Source: an uncultured Sutterella sp. (GTDB lineage Bacteria > Pseudomonadota > Gammaproteobacteria > Burkholderiales > Burkholderiaceae_F). From it: 64,000 nt of DNA. The notes under the pieces were generated by a model that did no database searches, was not told where the DNA came from, and worked only from the letters and a program-made list of their open reading frames with translations. Positions 17,636-26,876 of this stretch are shown in pieces. The position numbers and the translations under genes are program-made. Where the stretch lies: the NCBI GenBank assembly GCA_900542195.1, contig UQNA01000001.1, positions 62,001 to 126,000 of the forward strand. Reading direction: 5' to 3'. Position 1 is the first letter of the stretch; each line of letters opens with the position of its first letter.

Positions 17636-18545
17636 GAGGGGCCCTCCTTCTTGTCTGACCGTCTGCGCTCTCCTCCTCTGCTTCCATGCTAGGAAGGGGC
17701 TTAACGTTCGGGTCAACCATCAAAACCAAAACAGCATCCTGTTTGCCGATGCTCTTCGGAGCTTCAACCGTGACTTCAATATAAGCACCGGTTTCGCCTG
17801 GAACAGCGGAAATGACGGTACCGACAGGGATACCTTTCGGATAAATGCCGTCAAGACCTGAGGTGACAACTTTTTCGCCGACTTTGATTTTATCCGTATA
17901 CGGCAGATCGCGGGTCTGAAGTCTCGTATCGTCACCGGTTCCGTGGACTATGCCGCGGACACCGGAATCAACAAAGAGAACCGGGACTTCTTGGTTTTTA
18001 TCTTGGATAAGCTGGATTTGGCTGGCTCGAGGAGCAACATGCATCAGCTGGCCTGCCAAACCTTGATCAGAGACGACCGGCATACCGACCTGCAATCCGT
18101 CGTTAGAGCCGCCGTCGATCTGGAATCTTTGTGTGAAGCCGTCAGACAAAACTCTTCTGACGGAAAACATTTCTGAACGAACCGGCAAAGTCTTCTTTTG
18201 AACGAGCATCTGCTTGAGAATACGGTTTTCTTCGTCCAAGGTTGTCAGACGAGAGATCAAAACCTTGTTTCTAGCCAATTCTTCCTGAAGCCGCTCGTTT
18301 TCTTTAATCATGGAAGATTTGGATCGCAAACGATCTGCCGCTCCTTCAGCTAACCTTACAGGAGCGTTCAGAGTGTTGTAGGCAGCATTTGAAACAACGG
18401 ACAAGCCGCTTCTGACCGGCTCCATCATCCTCATCTGATGGTCTACGACCATCAGAAGGACGGAGATTACTGCAAAGAAAGCAAAACTGGTTACAGAAGA
18501 GGGCTTGGGTCCGAAGAACTTCTTACCAGGAGTGGGGGCTGCCAT
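17628..18545 (-). CDS. mreC: Rod-shape determining protein MreC
   Basis: A 305-residue bitopic protein linking MreB to the periplasmic synthases. A short basic N-terminus and one transmembrane helix (about 18-37) are followed by a coiled coil (about 70-115; ENERLQEELARNKVLISRL) and the beta-rich MreC domain (FQIDGGSNDGLQVGMPVVSD; GEKVVTSGLDGIYPKGIPVG). The C-terminal tail is acidic and then basic. It lies 15 bases after mreB and overlaps mreD. Confidence 0.95.
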   Translation of the reverse strand: MAAPTPGKKFFGPKPSSVTSFAFFAVISVLLMVVDHQMRMMEPVRSGLSVVSNAAYNTLNAPVRLAEGAADRLRSKSSMIKENERLQEELARNKVLISRLTTLDEENRILKQMLVQKKTLPVRSEMFSVRRVLSDGFTQRFQIDGGSNDGLQVGMPVVSDQGLAGQLMHVAPRASQIQLIQDKNQEVPVLFVDSGVRGIVHGTGDDTRLQTRDLPYTDKIKVGEKVVTSGLDGIYPKGIPVGTVISAVPGETGAYIEVTVEAPKSIGKQDAVLVLMVDPNVKPLPSMEAEEESADGQTRRRAPRE

Positions 18546-18560
18546 TAGTTTGTATTACCG

Positions 18561-19610
18561 CTAACCGAAGCAGAAGATGGAGTCTTCGATCTTGCCAATA
18601 CCTTCCAAAGCGATACCGCAGCCGCGAACAACGCAGCTCAGAGGATCATCAGCGACAACGACCGGCAAACCCGTTTCTTCCATCAGCAGACGGTCTAAGT
18701 CTTTGAGAAGTGCACCGCCTCCGGTAAGCATTAAGCCTCTGACTGCAATATCAGCGCCCAATTCCGGCGGAGTCTGTTCCAGAGCCTTGTTGACGGCACC
18801 GACGACCTGGTTCAGCGGTTCATTCAATGCTTCAAGAACTTCGTTGCTGGAAATGGAGAAGGCACGTGGAACACCTTCAGCGATGTTGCGGCCTTTCACT
18901 TCAAGTTCTCTCACTTCGCTTGAAACGAAGGCAGAACCGATTTCTTTCTTAATGTATTCAGCCGTCGGTTCCCCGATCAACATGCCGTAGTTTCTGCGGA
19001 TGTAATCAATGATTGCCTGATCGAACTTATCGCCGCCGACGCGAACGCTGTTAGCGTAAACGATACCGCCGAGAGAAATAACACCGACTTCAGTTGTACC
19101 GCCGCCGATATCGATAACCATGGAACCGATAGCTTCGGAGACCGGCAGCCCGGCCCCGATAGCGGCGGCCATTGGTTCTTCAATTAAGAAGACCTCCTTA
19201 GCTCCCGCAGCTTCAGCGCTTTCTTTAATAGCTCTTCTTTCAACTTGAGTGGAGCCGTAAGGCACACAAATAACGATTCTCGGGCGCGGAGTAAAAATGC
19301 TGGGAGTATGAACTTTCTTAATAAAGCTCTTAAGCATTTGTTCGGTTACGGTGAAATTGGCGATAACACCGTCTTTCATCGGACGAATAGCGTCGATGTT
19401 TCCCGGGACGCGGCCAAGCATACTTTTTGCTTCTTTACCGACAGCACGAACGTCCAATTTGTTCGAGTTACCCTTATCAGTACGAACTGCCACTACGCTT
19501 GGTTCATTAAGAACCATCCCTTTACCGCGGCAATAAATTAAAGTGTTAGCGGTTCCTAGGTCGATTGCGAGATCGTTGGAGAAATAATTTCTCAAGCTGC
19601 CAAACATCAA
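18561..19610 (-). CDS. mreB: Rod-shape determining actin homologue MreB
   Basis: A 349-residue bacterial actin that organises lateral wall synthesis. Nucleotide-binding segments are clear: LAIDLGTANTLIY (phosphate 1), MVIDIGGGTTEVGVISLGG (phosphate 2) and LMLTGGGALLKDLDRLL (adenosine motif). The length equals E. coli MreB. It is the first gene of the minus-strand operon mreB-mreC-mreD-mrdA-rodA-rlpA-M20 peptidase-68 aa. It faces gatC across a 164-base divergent promoter region in which no convincing promoter boxes were identified by eye. Confidence 0.97.
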   Translation of the reverse strand: MMFGSLRNYFSNDLAIDLGTANTLIYCRGKGMVLNEPSVVAVRTDKGNSNKLDVRAVGKEAKSMLGRVPGNIDAIRPMKDGVIANFTVTEQMLKSFIKKVHTPSIFTPRPRIVICVPYGSTQVERRAIKESAEAAGAKEVFLIEEPMAAAIGAGLPVSEAIGSMVIDIGGGTTEVGVISLGGIVYANSVRVGGDKFDQAIIDYIRRNYGMLIGEPTAEYIKKEIGSAFVSSEVRELEVKGRNIAEGVPRAFSISSNEVLEALNEPLNQVVGAVNKALEQTPPELGADIAVRGLMLTGGGALLKDLDRLLMEETGLPVVVADDPLSCVVRGCGIALEGIGKIEDSIFCFG

Positions 19611-19774
19611 AACTCCCTGCCTTTAGAGGCGGCACTCTGCGCACATAAATAATAAATAAACCAAAATGATAGACTAAAAAAGGTTATTCTTGTTCGATTG
19701 TGTGACCGTTCTTTACGTGCTGAAACAACAGGCGTAAAAAGAACAAAAAATTTTTAATTTGATTAGGTGCAAAT

Positions 19775-20062
19775 ATGTCCTTGACTTTAAGCGATGTCCG
19801 CAGAATCGCTGATCTGGCTCGTATCGACCTCTCCGATGAAAAAGCCCCGGAGTTGATGAGCCAGCTAAATGACATTCTTGGAATGGTTGAACAAATTCAA
19901 TCTATTAATACCGAAGGGATTGAGCCTATGCCTCACCCGTTCGGCGGAGCTCAGCGCCTTCGTCCGGATGACGTAACCGAACATAATCGCCGGGAAGAGA
20001 ATATGAAGAATGCCCCCGATGAAATGGACGGTCTTTTCCTAGTACCTAAAGTAATTGAGTAA
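19775..20062 (+). CDS. gatC: Asp/Glu-tRNA amidotransferase subunit C
   Basis: A 95-residue GatC, the small subunit that stabilises the GatCAB amidotransferase. The signature start SLTLSDVRRIADLARIDLSD and the C-terminal region VTEHNRREENMKNAPDEMDG lead to the usual end GLFLVPKVIE. It is followed after 10 bases by gatA, and the three genes are in the order C-A-B. The presence of GatCAB implies that Gln-tRNA and/or Asn-tRNA is made by transamidation. Confidence 0.95.
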   Translation: MSLTLSDVRRIADLARIDLSDEKAPELMSQLNDILGMVEQIQSINTEGIEPMPHPFGGAQRLRPDDVTEHNRREENMKNAPDEMDGLFLVPKVIE

Positions 20063-20072
20063 AGGAATAGTA

Positions 20073-21530
20073 ATGACGGATTTAACACAAGCGACGGTTG
20101 CAGAACTCAGTTCTCTGTTATCTGCTAAAAAAGTGTCTTCAGAAGAAGTCACCAAAGCATACCTTCAAAAAATCGAAGATACAAAAGAACTTAATGCTTA
20201 CCTTGACGTTCGCCCTGAAGTCAGCCTCGCCCAAGCTAAAGAAGCTGATAAGAAAATCGCCGCCGGCGAAGCCGGTCCTTTAGCCGGCGTTCCTATCGCC
20301 CACAAAGATATTTTCGTAACAAAAGAATGGGCAAGCACAGCTGCCAGCAAGATGCTTGAAGGATACATGAGCCCGTTCGACGCTACGGTGGTTGAAAAAC
20401 TTAAAGAAATCAACATGGTTTGCTTAGGCAAGACCAACTGCGATGAATTTGCCATGGGTTCTACCACAGCAAACAGCGCTTACGGCAAAACCTACAATCC
20501 TTGGGACAAAAATGCAGTCCCCGGCGGTTCCTCCGGCGGAGCTTCCTCCTGCGTGGCAGCTCGCATTGCACCGGTTGCTACAGGTACTGATACCGGAGGT
20601 TCCATCCGCCAGCCGTCTGCTTTCTGCGGCGTAACCGGCATCAAGCCGACTTACGGCCGTCCAAGCCGCTGGGGCATGATTGCATTTGCCTCCAGTCTTG
20701 ATACGGCAGGCATCATTGCTCAAACCGCCGAAGACTGCGCTCTGGTTTTGTCACACATCATCGGGTTTGATAAACGCGATTCCACCAGCATTGAACTTCC
20801 TCCGGAAGATTTGACGGTTTCTTTAAACGACGGCGTCAAAGGATTAAGAATCGGCGTACCTAGAAAGTGGCTGGACAAAGTGGCTCCGGGCCTTAAGGCA
20901 GCTCTTAACGATGCCTTGCGTCAATATCAAGAACTCGGTGCAGTGCTTGTAGACATTGATTTACCGACCGCCGACTTAGGCGTTCCCGTCTACTACATCA
21001 TCGCTCCTGCCGAAGCCAGTTCCAACCTCAGCCGTTTTGACGGCGTTCGCTACGGCCACCGAGCTCAGAAGTACGATGATCTTCTCGACATGATCAAACG
21101 CAGCCGTGACGAAGGATTCGGGCCGGAACCTAAGCGCCGTATTCTTATCGGAACATACGTTCTTTCCCACGGCTATTACGATGCTTACTACATCAAAGCT
21201 CAACAGGTACGCCGCTTGATTGCTCAAGAATTCGACAACACCTTCAAAAACAGCTGCGATGTCATCTTCTGTCCGGTTTCTACCGATGCCGCGTTCAGTT
21301 TCGATGATAAGAGTGATCCGCTTTCTCTGTACTTGAGCGACCTCTTTACAGTCCCGGGATCTCTTGCCGGTCTGCCGTCCATGAGCGTTCCCTGCGGAAT
21401 CAGCTCCAATAACCGTCCATACGGTTTCCAATTAATCGGTGCAAAATGCCGCGAAGCTCAGCTGCTTGGTGTTGCTCACGCATACCAGCAAGTTACTGAC
21501 TGGCACAAGAAAGTTCCCGCAGGATACTAA
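20073..21530 (+). CDS. gatA: Asp/Glu-tRNA amidotransferase subunit A
   Basis: A 485-residue amidase-signature protein that releases ammonia from glutamine for GatB. Motifs: the catalytic Lys in GVPIAHKDIF, the glycine/serine-rich PGGSSGGASSCVAARIAP with the cis-Ser, and TGTDTGGSIRQPSAFCG with the nucleophile Ser. The ATG at 20073 has AAAGGAA just upstream and gives the standard length. An in-frame TTG at 20055 overlapping gatC is less likely. Confidence 0.96.
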   Translation: MTDLTQATVAELSSLLSAKKVSSEEVTKAYLQKIEDTKELNAYLDVRPEVSLAQAKEADKKIAAGEAGPLAGVPIAHKDIFVTKEWASTAASKMLEGYMSPFDATVVEKLKEINMVCLGKTNCDEFAMGSTTANSAYGKTYNPWDKNAVPGGSSGGASSCVAARIAPVATGTDTGGSIRQPSAFCGVTGIKPTYGRPSRWGMIAFASSLDTAGIIAQTAEDCALVLSHIIGFDKRDSTSIELPPEDLTVSLNDGVKGLRIGVPRKWLDKVAPGLKAALNDALRQYQELGAVLVDIDLPTADLGVPVYYIIAPAEASSNLSRFDGVRYGHRAQKYDDLLDMIKRSRDEGFGPEPKRRILIGTYVLSHGYYDAYYIKAQQVRRLIAQEFDNTFKNSCDVIFCPVSTDAAFSFDDKSDPLSLYLSDLFTVPGSLAGLPSMSVPCGISSNNRPYGFQLIGAKCREAQLLGVAHAYQQVTDWHKKVPAGY

Positions 21531-21544
21531 GAAAGGAAAAAGAC

Positions 21545-22993
21545 ATGGAATGGGAAGTTGTTATCGGACTTGAGACACACGTCCAGTTATCTACAAAAAG
21601 CAAGATTTTCTCAGGTGCTTCTGCGGCCTTCGGTGCCGAACCCAATACTCACGCATGCCCGGTTGACTTGGCTCTTCCGGGATGCCTTCCGGTTTTAAAC
21701 GAAGGTGCCGTTGAAAGAGCAATCAAATTCGGTCTTGCTATCGGCGCAAAAGTTGCCAACAAGAGCGTTTTTGCCCGTAAGAATTACTTTTATCCTGACC
21801 TGCCGAAAGGCTATCAGATCAGCCAATTTGAACACCCGGTGGTCATCGGCGGCAGCCTGACCTTCCCGGTTGAAAACGCTGACGGCACCACTTATAACAA
21901 AACAGTAAACCTTACCCGCGCACACTTGGAAGAAGATGCAGGCAAGAGCGTGCACGGCGTTGTTCACGGTAAGACAGGCATTGACCTTAATCGTGCCGGC
22001 ACACCGCTTCTGGAAATCGTTACCGAACCGGAAATGAGAAGTGCTGCTGAAGCCGTCGGATATGCCAAAGCCCTTCACGACTTAGTCGTTTGGATTGGAA
22101 TCAGCGACGGTGACATGCAAAAAGGAAACTTCCGCTGCGACGCCAACGTCTCTATTCGTCCGAAGGGTCAGAAAGAGTTCGGCACCCGTACTGAAATTAA
22201 AAACCTTAACAGCTTTAAGTTCCTTCAGGCAGCTATCGAATATGAAGTCAGAAGACAGATTGAAGTGATTACTGAGGGCGGTAAGGTTGTTCAGGCTACA
22301 CGCCTCTACGATCCGGACAGGGATGAGACCAGAGAGATGAGAAGCAAGGAAGATTCCATGGATTACCGTTATTTCCCGGATCCTGATCTTCTTCCGCTGA
22401 TTATCTCCGACGAATGGATCGAAGAGACTAAGAAAGGCATGCCGGAATTGCCGCACGCCATGCGTGAAAGACTTCAGAAAGAAATGGATCTTTCCGAAGC
22501 GGATACTCAGCAGCTGACTTCTTCCAGAGAGCTTGCAGTGTATTTTGAAACGACAGCAAATGCTGTTAAAGACAAGAAAGCTGCTGTTAACTGGATTCGA
22601 GGCGAAGTTCTTTCTCAGCTCAACGCTACTGAAACAGACATTTCTGAATGCCCCGTTTCTGCGCTTCAATTAGCAGCCATTATCAACAAGATGACTGACG
22701 GCACCATCAACCAGAAAGGCGCCCGTACAATCTTTACAGCCATTTGGGAAAAGAAAGGCGACGATGTTGATGCTTTAATTGAAAGCCTCGGTCTTAAGCA
22801 GATTTCGGATACCGGCGCTATTGAAGCAATCGTCGACAGCGTTTTAGCTGCCAATGAAAAGATGGTTCAAGAGTACCGCTCAGGAAAAGAAAAAGCCTTT
22901 AACGCTCTCGTTGGTCAAACCATGAGAGCAACTAAAGGCAAAGCCAATCCTGCTCAGGTGAACGCCATCTTGAAGAAGAAACTGCAGGCTTAA
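21545..22993 (+). CDS. gatB: Asp/Glu-tRNA amidotransferase subunit B
   Basis: A 482-residue GatB, which phosphorylates and amidates Glu-tRNA(Gln) or Asp-tRNA(Asn). Clear motifs are VVIGLETHVQLSTKSKIFS, YFYPDLPKGYQISQFEHPV and GNFRCDANVSIRPKG. The C-terminal YqeY-like tail domain (about 395-482) ends in GKANPAQVNAILKKKL. AAGGAAAAAG precedes the ATG, 14 bases after gatA. Length and order are normal. Confidence 0.97.
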   Translation: MEWEVVIGLETHVQLSTKSKIFSGASAAFGAEPNTHACPVDLALPGCLPVLNEGAVERAIKFGLAIGAKVANKSVFARKNYFYPDLPKGYQISQFEHPVVIGGSLTFPVENADGTTYNKTVNLTRAHLEEDAGKSVHGVVHGKTGIDLNRAGTPLLEIVTEPEMRSAAEAVGYAKALHDLVVWIGISDGDMQKGNFRCDANVSIRPKGQKEFGTRTEIKNLNSFKFLQAAIEYEVRRQIEVITEGGKVVQATRLYDPDRDETREMRSKEDSMDYRYFPDPDLLPLIISDEWIEETKKGMPELPHAMRERLQKEMDLSEADTQQLTSSRELAVYFETTANAVKDKKAAVNWIRGEVLSQLNATETDISECPVSALQLAAIINKMTDGTINQKGARTIFTAIWEKKGDDVDALIESLGLKQISDTGAIEAIVDSVLAANEKMVQEYRSGKEKAFNALVGQTMRATKGKANPAQVNAILKKKLQA

Positions 22994-23010
22994 TTCTCAG
23001 ACTTTTATGC

Positions 23011-23039
23011 AACAGCTTCCGGTTGGAAGCTGTTGTTTT
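23011..23039. terminator. Bidirectional terminator between gatB and the first autotransporter
   Basis: AACAGCTTCC (23011-23020) pairs perfectly with GGAAGCTGTT (23025-23034) around GGTT, followed by GTTTTA. It separates two convergent genes and probably serves both. Confidence 0.8.
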
Positions 23040-23047
23040 ATTGAGAT

Positions 23048-25744
23048 TTAGAAGAAGATACTTGCACCGAAACGAACCTGAACGTCCGTCTTAATCCGAT
23101 GACCGGATTCACGGTTCAACTGAGCGTACAGCTTCACTCGGTCTTTAGCTCGAACCTCAAATCCAACCCCGTAATATGCACGAGTACCTAAAGACTCATC
23201 TTCAAAATTAAACTCATTTAATTGAGTCTTCGTTTTGCCAAGGAACTCATGCAAAACGCCGCCGCGCAAATACACCTGAGCCGGTTTCTTATCACCGATC
23301 AAGAAATTCTTTCCGATATCGACACCAACTCTGCCGGTTAAACTTTTACCATCTTTCACGGAGACATCCATACCGTTGCTAAGAGAGAAACTCTTCCCTT
23401 TCAACCAGTAAGAAGACAGCTGTAATTGCGGCTGGATAAAGTAATGGTCGTATGGGCCCTTTTCTAAGAATTGGAACCTGTGCCCTACCTCAGCAGAAAC
23501 ACCTGCGCCGACATTGGAGTATCTTGCACTTGTGGAATCCTCGTCAAGCATCTTGGTAGACATACGATGACGGTAATGGTTGAAACTCATCACTAAATCT
23601 GCATAAGTACCTTCTTGATTAAACCAAGTCAAATATCCTCTGGCTCCCAGAGAATTTGTGTGGACTTTACCTTCTCCAAAGTCGTTAATTTTTAACTTAG
23701 CATAGCCGATATCAATATCTGCACCGACAATGAGATTTGGGGAAACTTTACGATTTACACCGACAGCCGTTCCATAGTTTCTTAGTTTGCCATTTACTCC
23801 CTGGAAGAAGCTCAGACGCGACTGGTCATACCGGAACAACACATATGCGCCGTCAGTATCTTCGTCGAAATTATTTCTAATTTCCCCCAATCTCTCTCTT
23901 AATTCAGCCAAGGCACCCAGATATTGAGTTACTTGTGTTCCTTGTCCCACGGCTGCCAAGGCAAGTTTTGCACTTTCGGACAAACCATCCGGTTTCGGGA
24001 TTAAATAATCCGGATAAGTGGAAGGATCCTCCACATCAAAGTTTGGGGGAGGAATAAAGGTTTCCGGTTGATCCGGCTCACTGGGCTGGTCCGGAGTTTC
24101 CGGCTCGGAAGGAGTATCCCCGGCTGGGGCAAGCTTGATGTCTTTGGCCCCTACGAACCAATAGGTACGGGTGCCTTTATCAGCATTATAAAGTCCCAGC
24201 TTATATTGATAAGGACCGGCTTCGATAACGCCATTGTTTGCTAAGCTAAACACCGCTTGTCCATGCTTGTCTGTCAAACTCTCTATCACAAGCGGGCGCC
24301 ATAGATAATCGGCAGAGCTGATATCTTTGCCGGTTGAGCCTAATAAAGCTTGGTGAGAACCTGCACTTTTAACAAGAATCTCTAATGTTCCTTTCGCACC
24401 CGGCCTATACCAGAGAAGACCTCCGTCGCCTCCTAATGTTTCAGTTCTTATTGTCAGGGCCGTATTAGGGTCACCCATGTCTACTACGCTGCCCTTAGAC
24501 AAAGTTAAATTAGTAAGTCTTGAATCGCCAAGCGAGGCCCAGAAACTTTGAGGACCCATCGTCAAAGAGGCAGTACCAAGCTCTTTGACTACTTGAGTAT
24601 GGTGAGTAACAATCTGGGCGCGCAGTGCACTTTTTTCTCCCAAATTAATATTCAGATGAGAGTTGTGGCCGACTTCTATCTTCTTATCGACATACATGAC
24701 CCCATTATCTCTGACATTGAAATCTGCCTTTGCCCCAAGATTTCCTAATGTAAGGCTCTGCAGACGGATCCCGGAGGCAGTCACCTCTGACTGGCCGTTA
24801 GAAAGCAGGCTCAAGCCTTCGTTGAAAACCACGTTCCCCGCAATATCTGCTTTCAAATCAGAGTCTTTTTCTACTAAAACCGGCTTATTAAAGTAAACGT
24901 TTTCAACTTTAATGTTTGCATCCGGATCGTCTTGGATAATTAAAGAGCTGGGATGAGAAATATCGAGAAAGAGTACACCTACAGCTACCGGACGATTAAA
25001 AAGGATATTTTTTGCGCTCAGTTCCATGTCCGCAGTAAGTAAACGAAGCGGACTCTTTATCTCCACGTTTCCACCTGCGTCGGTCGGCTGCAGAAAATTA
25101 AGATTATTAGTAGCCTTGATATCAATTTTTGCGCCGTATTGTGCGTCAACCGTTCCAAAAATATAGATATCTTCGGCTTTCATTTTCAGCTGACCATCAT
25201 CGCCAACTGCGATAGCAAGCTCATCTTGATAACTTTTATATTGGTCGGAATACGGAGTCATTAAAACAATTTTCCCACCGGCCTGCAGCGTCGTGGTCGT
25301 GTCATACCCTACTGAAACAGCGTACCCGAACCCTTCCTGTTCTGTCGGACGAGGGCTGATGGTGATGTCTCCGCCGGTCACAATACTGACCCCTTGTTCA
25401 TCTGCCTGCAGCCCTGGGAAAAGGAGTTTGGAAGGGTTGTCCGGATTCCGATAATTCATGAAAAAACCGGAATTGACTGAATTGATAACAACGCCGCCTG
25501 CTGCCGTCACATTCCACGCAACAGGGATTTGGTTCGAGTTAAAAATAAACTCTCCGTCTTTGCGAGCCTGTTCAAAAGCCTGTTCTATTTCTGCTTGCAA
25601 ACCCGGGAAATAACGTTCCCAATTCAGTTCCAGCGGGTCTCTGGAGGTTGCGCTCCTCTTTCCCGCATAAACATGATCAAACTGCCCTGCAAAAACCGGC
25701 AGACTGAGGAAAGCCAAGCTTAGCAGCGTTAATTTTGTCTTCAT
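23048..25744 (-). CDS. Autotransporter (type Va), paralogue 1
   Basis: An 898-residue autotransporter adhesin-type protein. A Sec signal peptide (KLTLLSLAFLSLPVFAG, cleavage near residue 19-20) is followed by a beta-helix-type passenger (about 40-550), a Pro/Glu/Thr-rich spacer (about 555-590) and a C-terminal beta-barrel (about 620-898) ending in the typical aromatic residue (RFGASIFF). The passenger has repeated GGxIxI, VxAQYGAxIxI and NGVMxVDxxIxVG units. It is closely similar throughout to the autotransporter at 26877-29543, so the two are recent duplicates. The ligand or activity is unknown; no protease or lipase motif is visible. Confidence 0.88.
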   Translation of the reverse strand: MKTKLTLLSLAFLSLPVFAGQFDHVYAGKRSATSRDPLELNWERYFPGLQAEIEQAFEQARKDGEFIFNSNQIPVAWNVTAAGGVVINSVNSGFFMNYRNPDNPSKLLFPGLQADEQGVSIVTGGDITISPRPTEQEGFGYAVSVGYDTTTTLQAGGKIVLMTPYSDQYKSYQDELAIAVGDDGQLKMKAEDIYIFGTVDAQYGAKIDIKATNNLNFLQPTDAGGNVEIKSPLRLLTADMELSAKNILFNRPVAVGVLFLDISHPSSLIIQDDPDANIKVENVYFNKPVLVEKDSDLKADIAGNVVFNEGLSLLSNGQSEVTASGIRLQSLTLGNLGAKADFNVRDNGVMYVDKKIEVGHNSHLNINLGEKSALRAQIVTHHTQVVKELGTASLTMGPQSFWASLGDSRLTNLTLSKGSVVDMGDPNTALTIRTETLGGDGGLLWYRPGAKGTLEILVKSAGSHQALLGSTGKDISSADYLWRPLVIESLTDKHGQAVFSLANNGVIEAGPYQYKLGLYNADKGTRTYWFVGAKDIKLAPAGDTPSEPETPDQPSEPDQPETFIPPPNFDVEDPSTYPDYLIPKPDGLSESAKLALAAVGQGTQVTQYLGALAELRERLGEIRNNFDEDTDGAYVLFRYDQSRLSFFQGVNGKLRNYGTAVGVNRKVSPNLIVGADIDIGYAKLKINDFGEGKVHTNSLGARGYLTWFNQEGTYADLVMSFNHYRHRMSTKMLDEDSTSARYSNVGAGVSAEVGHRFQFLEKGPYDHYFIQPQLQLSSYWLKGKSFSLSNGMDVSVKDGKSLTGRVGVDIGKNFLIGDKKPAQVYLRGGVLHEFLGKTKTQLNEFNFEDESLGTRAYYGVGFEVRAKDRVKLYAQLNRESGHRIKTDVQVRFGASIFF

Positions 25745-25772
25745 TTCCTTTTCCGTATTGCTCTAACCCATC

Positions 25773-25804
25773 CTTAAGCCAAATCCAAAAACCGGATTCT
25801 TAAG
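25773..25804 (-). promoter_or_regulatory. Hairpin in the leader of autotransporter 1
   Basis: CTTAAG (25773-25778) and AATCC (25782-25786) pair with GGATT (25794-25798) and CTTAAG (25799-25804), with three unpaired bases on one side and a 7-base loop. It lies about 30 bases before the start codon on the minus strand. It could be a leader structure or a protein-binding site; its role is unknown. Confidence 0.3.
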
Positions 25805-25984
25805 AGGGGTAACGAATTAGCTTGGGTACTAATACTCTTATTGATACCCTTACTTGTCACTCTACAGGACAAGAGAAAACCATAAGAAGTGAAGTGCACG
25901 ATTTGAGTTATTCAGTCTCTGCAAGAGAGGGGATCTTCGATAGAATCACCCTTTTTTACTGTTCACATTCTTCAGGATTGAAAA

Positions 25985-26021
25985 CGAAAAAACACCTTTG
26001 GAGCAAAACTCGAAAGGTGCT
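25985..26021 (-). terminator. Terminator after the carbonic anhydrase
   Basis: Read on the minus strand, CACCTTT (26013-26019 complement) with CGAG pairs to CTC and AAAGGTG, followed by TTTTTTCG. It lies about 20 bases past the stop of the carbonic anhydrase gene. The rest of the 25745-26041 gap holds the leader of autotransporter 1. Confidence 0.7.
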
Positions 26022-26041
26022 TAGACTAGAAAACGGAATTA

Positions 26042-26698
26042 TTAAGGAAGAAATCCTTCTCCCGGAACTCTTTTGAGCGGAAGAAAATCTTCTCGGTCCG
26101 GACTGAACCGAAACAGCTCTCCCTCTCTCAAATCGTAATAGAGAGCATGCAGCTTTAATGTTCCTTGCTCTACACGGTCAAAAATCCATGGATAAGACAG
26201 AAGATTATCCAAAGACACTAAGACGGCGCCCTCCTCACAATGCCTTGTTCTGCATATATGAGTTTCATCGGCCGTCAGATTTTTGAGTCTTTCTAAGGCC
26301 GGGGACGCAATGGCCACCCAATCTTGAATATAGGTTTCCGAAGCAATCGATGCCGGCTCGATAAGACCGTGGATTCCGCCGCAATTGGAATGTCCCAAGA
26401 CGACAATATGTTCAATGTTCAGATGCTTCACACCATACTCTATCGCCGCCATCACAGAGCTCGGTGCTTTGACCTGAGAGACGTCCGGTACGAGAGCCGC
26501 AACATTGCGGATGACGAAAAGTTCTCCCGGTTTGCAGTTCAAAAGCAGTGCCGGATCAACGCGCGAGTCACAGCACGAAATTACCAATGTTTTTGGGTTC
26601 TGCTGCTTCTCCAGCGACTCAAAGAAGTCCCGTTCTTTCAGAAAATATTTTTGTTTGAAATGGTGGAAACCGGCAAGCAGTTGGTGAAAATTTTCCAA
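26042..26698 (-). CDS. can: Beta-class carbonic anhydrase
   Basis: A 218-residue zinc enzyme interconverting CO2 and bicarbonate, cytoplasmic. Zinc ligands and the catalytic pair are visible: CCDSRVDP (Cys and the Asp-Arg dyad) and LGHSNCGGI (His and Cys). The length matches E. coli Can. It sits between two duplicated autotransporter genes on the same strand but has its own terminator, so it is probably an independent gene that became flanked by the duplication. It may supply bicarbonate for carboxylation reactions. Confidence 0.93.
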   Translation of the reverse strand: MENFHQLLAGFHHFKQKYFLKERDFFESLEKQQNPKTLVISCCDSRVDPALLLNCKPGELFVIRNVAALVPDVSQVKAPSSVMAAIEYGVKHLNIEHIVVLGHSNCGGIHGLIEPASIASETYIQDWVAIASPALERLKNLTADETHICRTRHCEEGAVLVSLDNLLSYPWIFDRVEQGTLKLHALYYDLREGELFRFSPDREDFLPLKRVPGEGFLP

Positions 26699-26842
26699 TC
26701 TCTTTTCCTTTCAGGCCAAAGAAGAACTATCAGAATCAAGGTTAACTCATTGGTCGGATTGTAATTTGAACAGAAACCAAAAACTGAAAATCTCCTTGGA
26801 TCCTTATGAAAGAGCGTTTAAATACCAGGATACAGAAATATC

Positions 26843-26866
26843 TCGGCTTTCCGCACGGAAAGCCGA
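26843..26866. terminator. Terminator after autotransporter 2
   Basis: TCGGCTTTCCG (26843-26853) pairs perfectly with CGGAAAGCCGA (26856-26866), an 11-bp stem with a two-base loop, 10 bases after the autotransporter stop. It is followed on the minus strand by GATATTTC, a weak T tract. Confidence 0.65.
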
Positions 26867-26876
26867 CTTCTAAAAG

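Noticed and set aside
25822..26076. 84-codon plus-strand frame overlapping the carbonic anhydrase end
   Set aside because: It begins at TTG, contains the carbonic anhydrase terminator hairpin and has no protein-like motifs.
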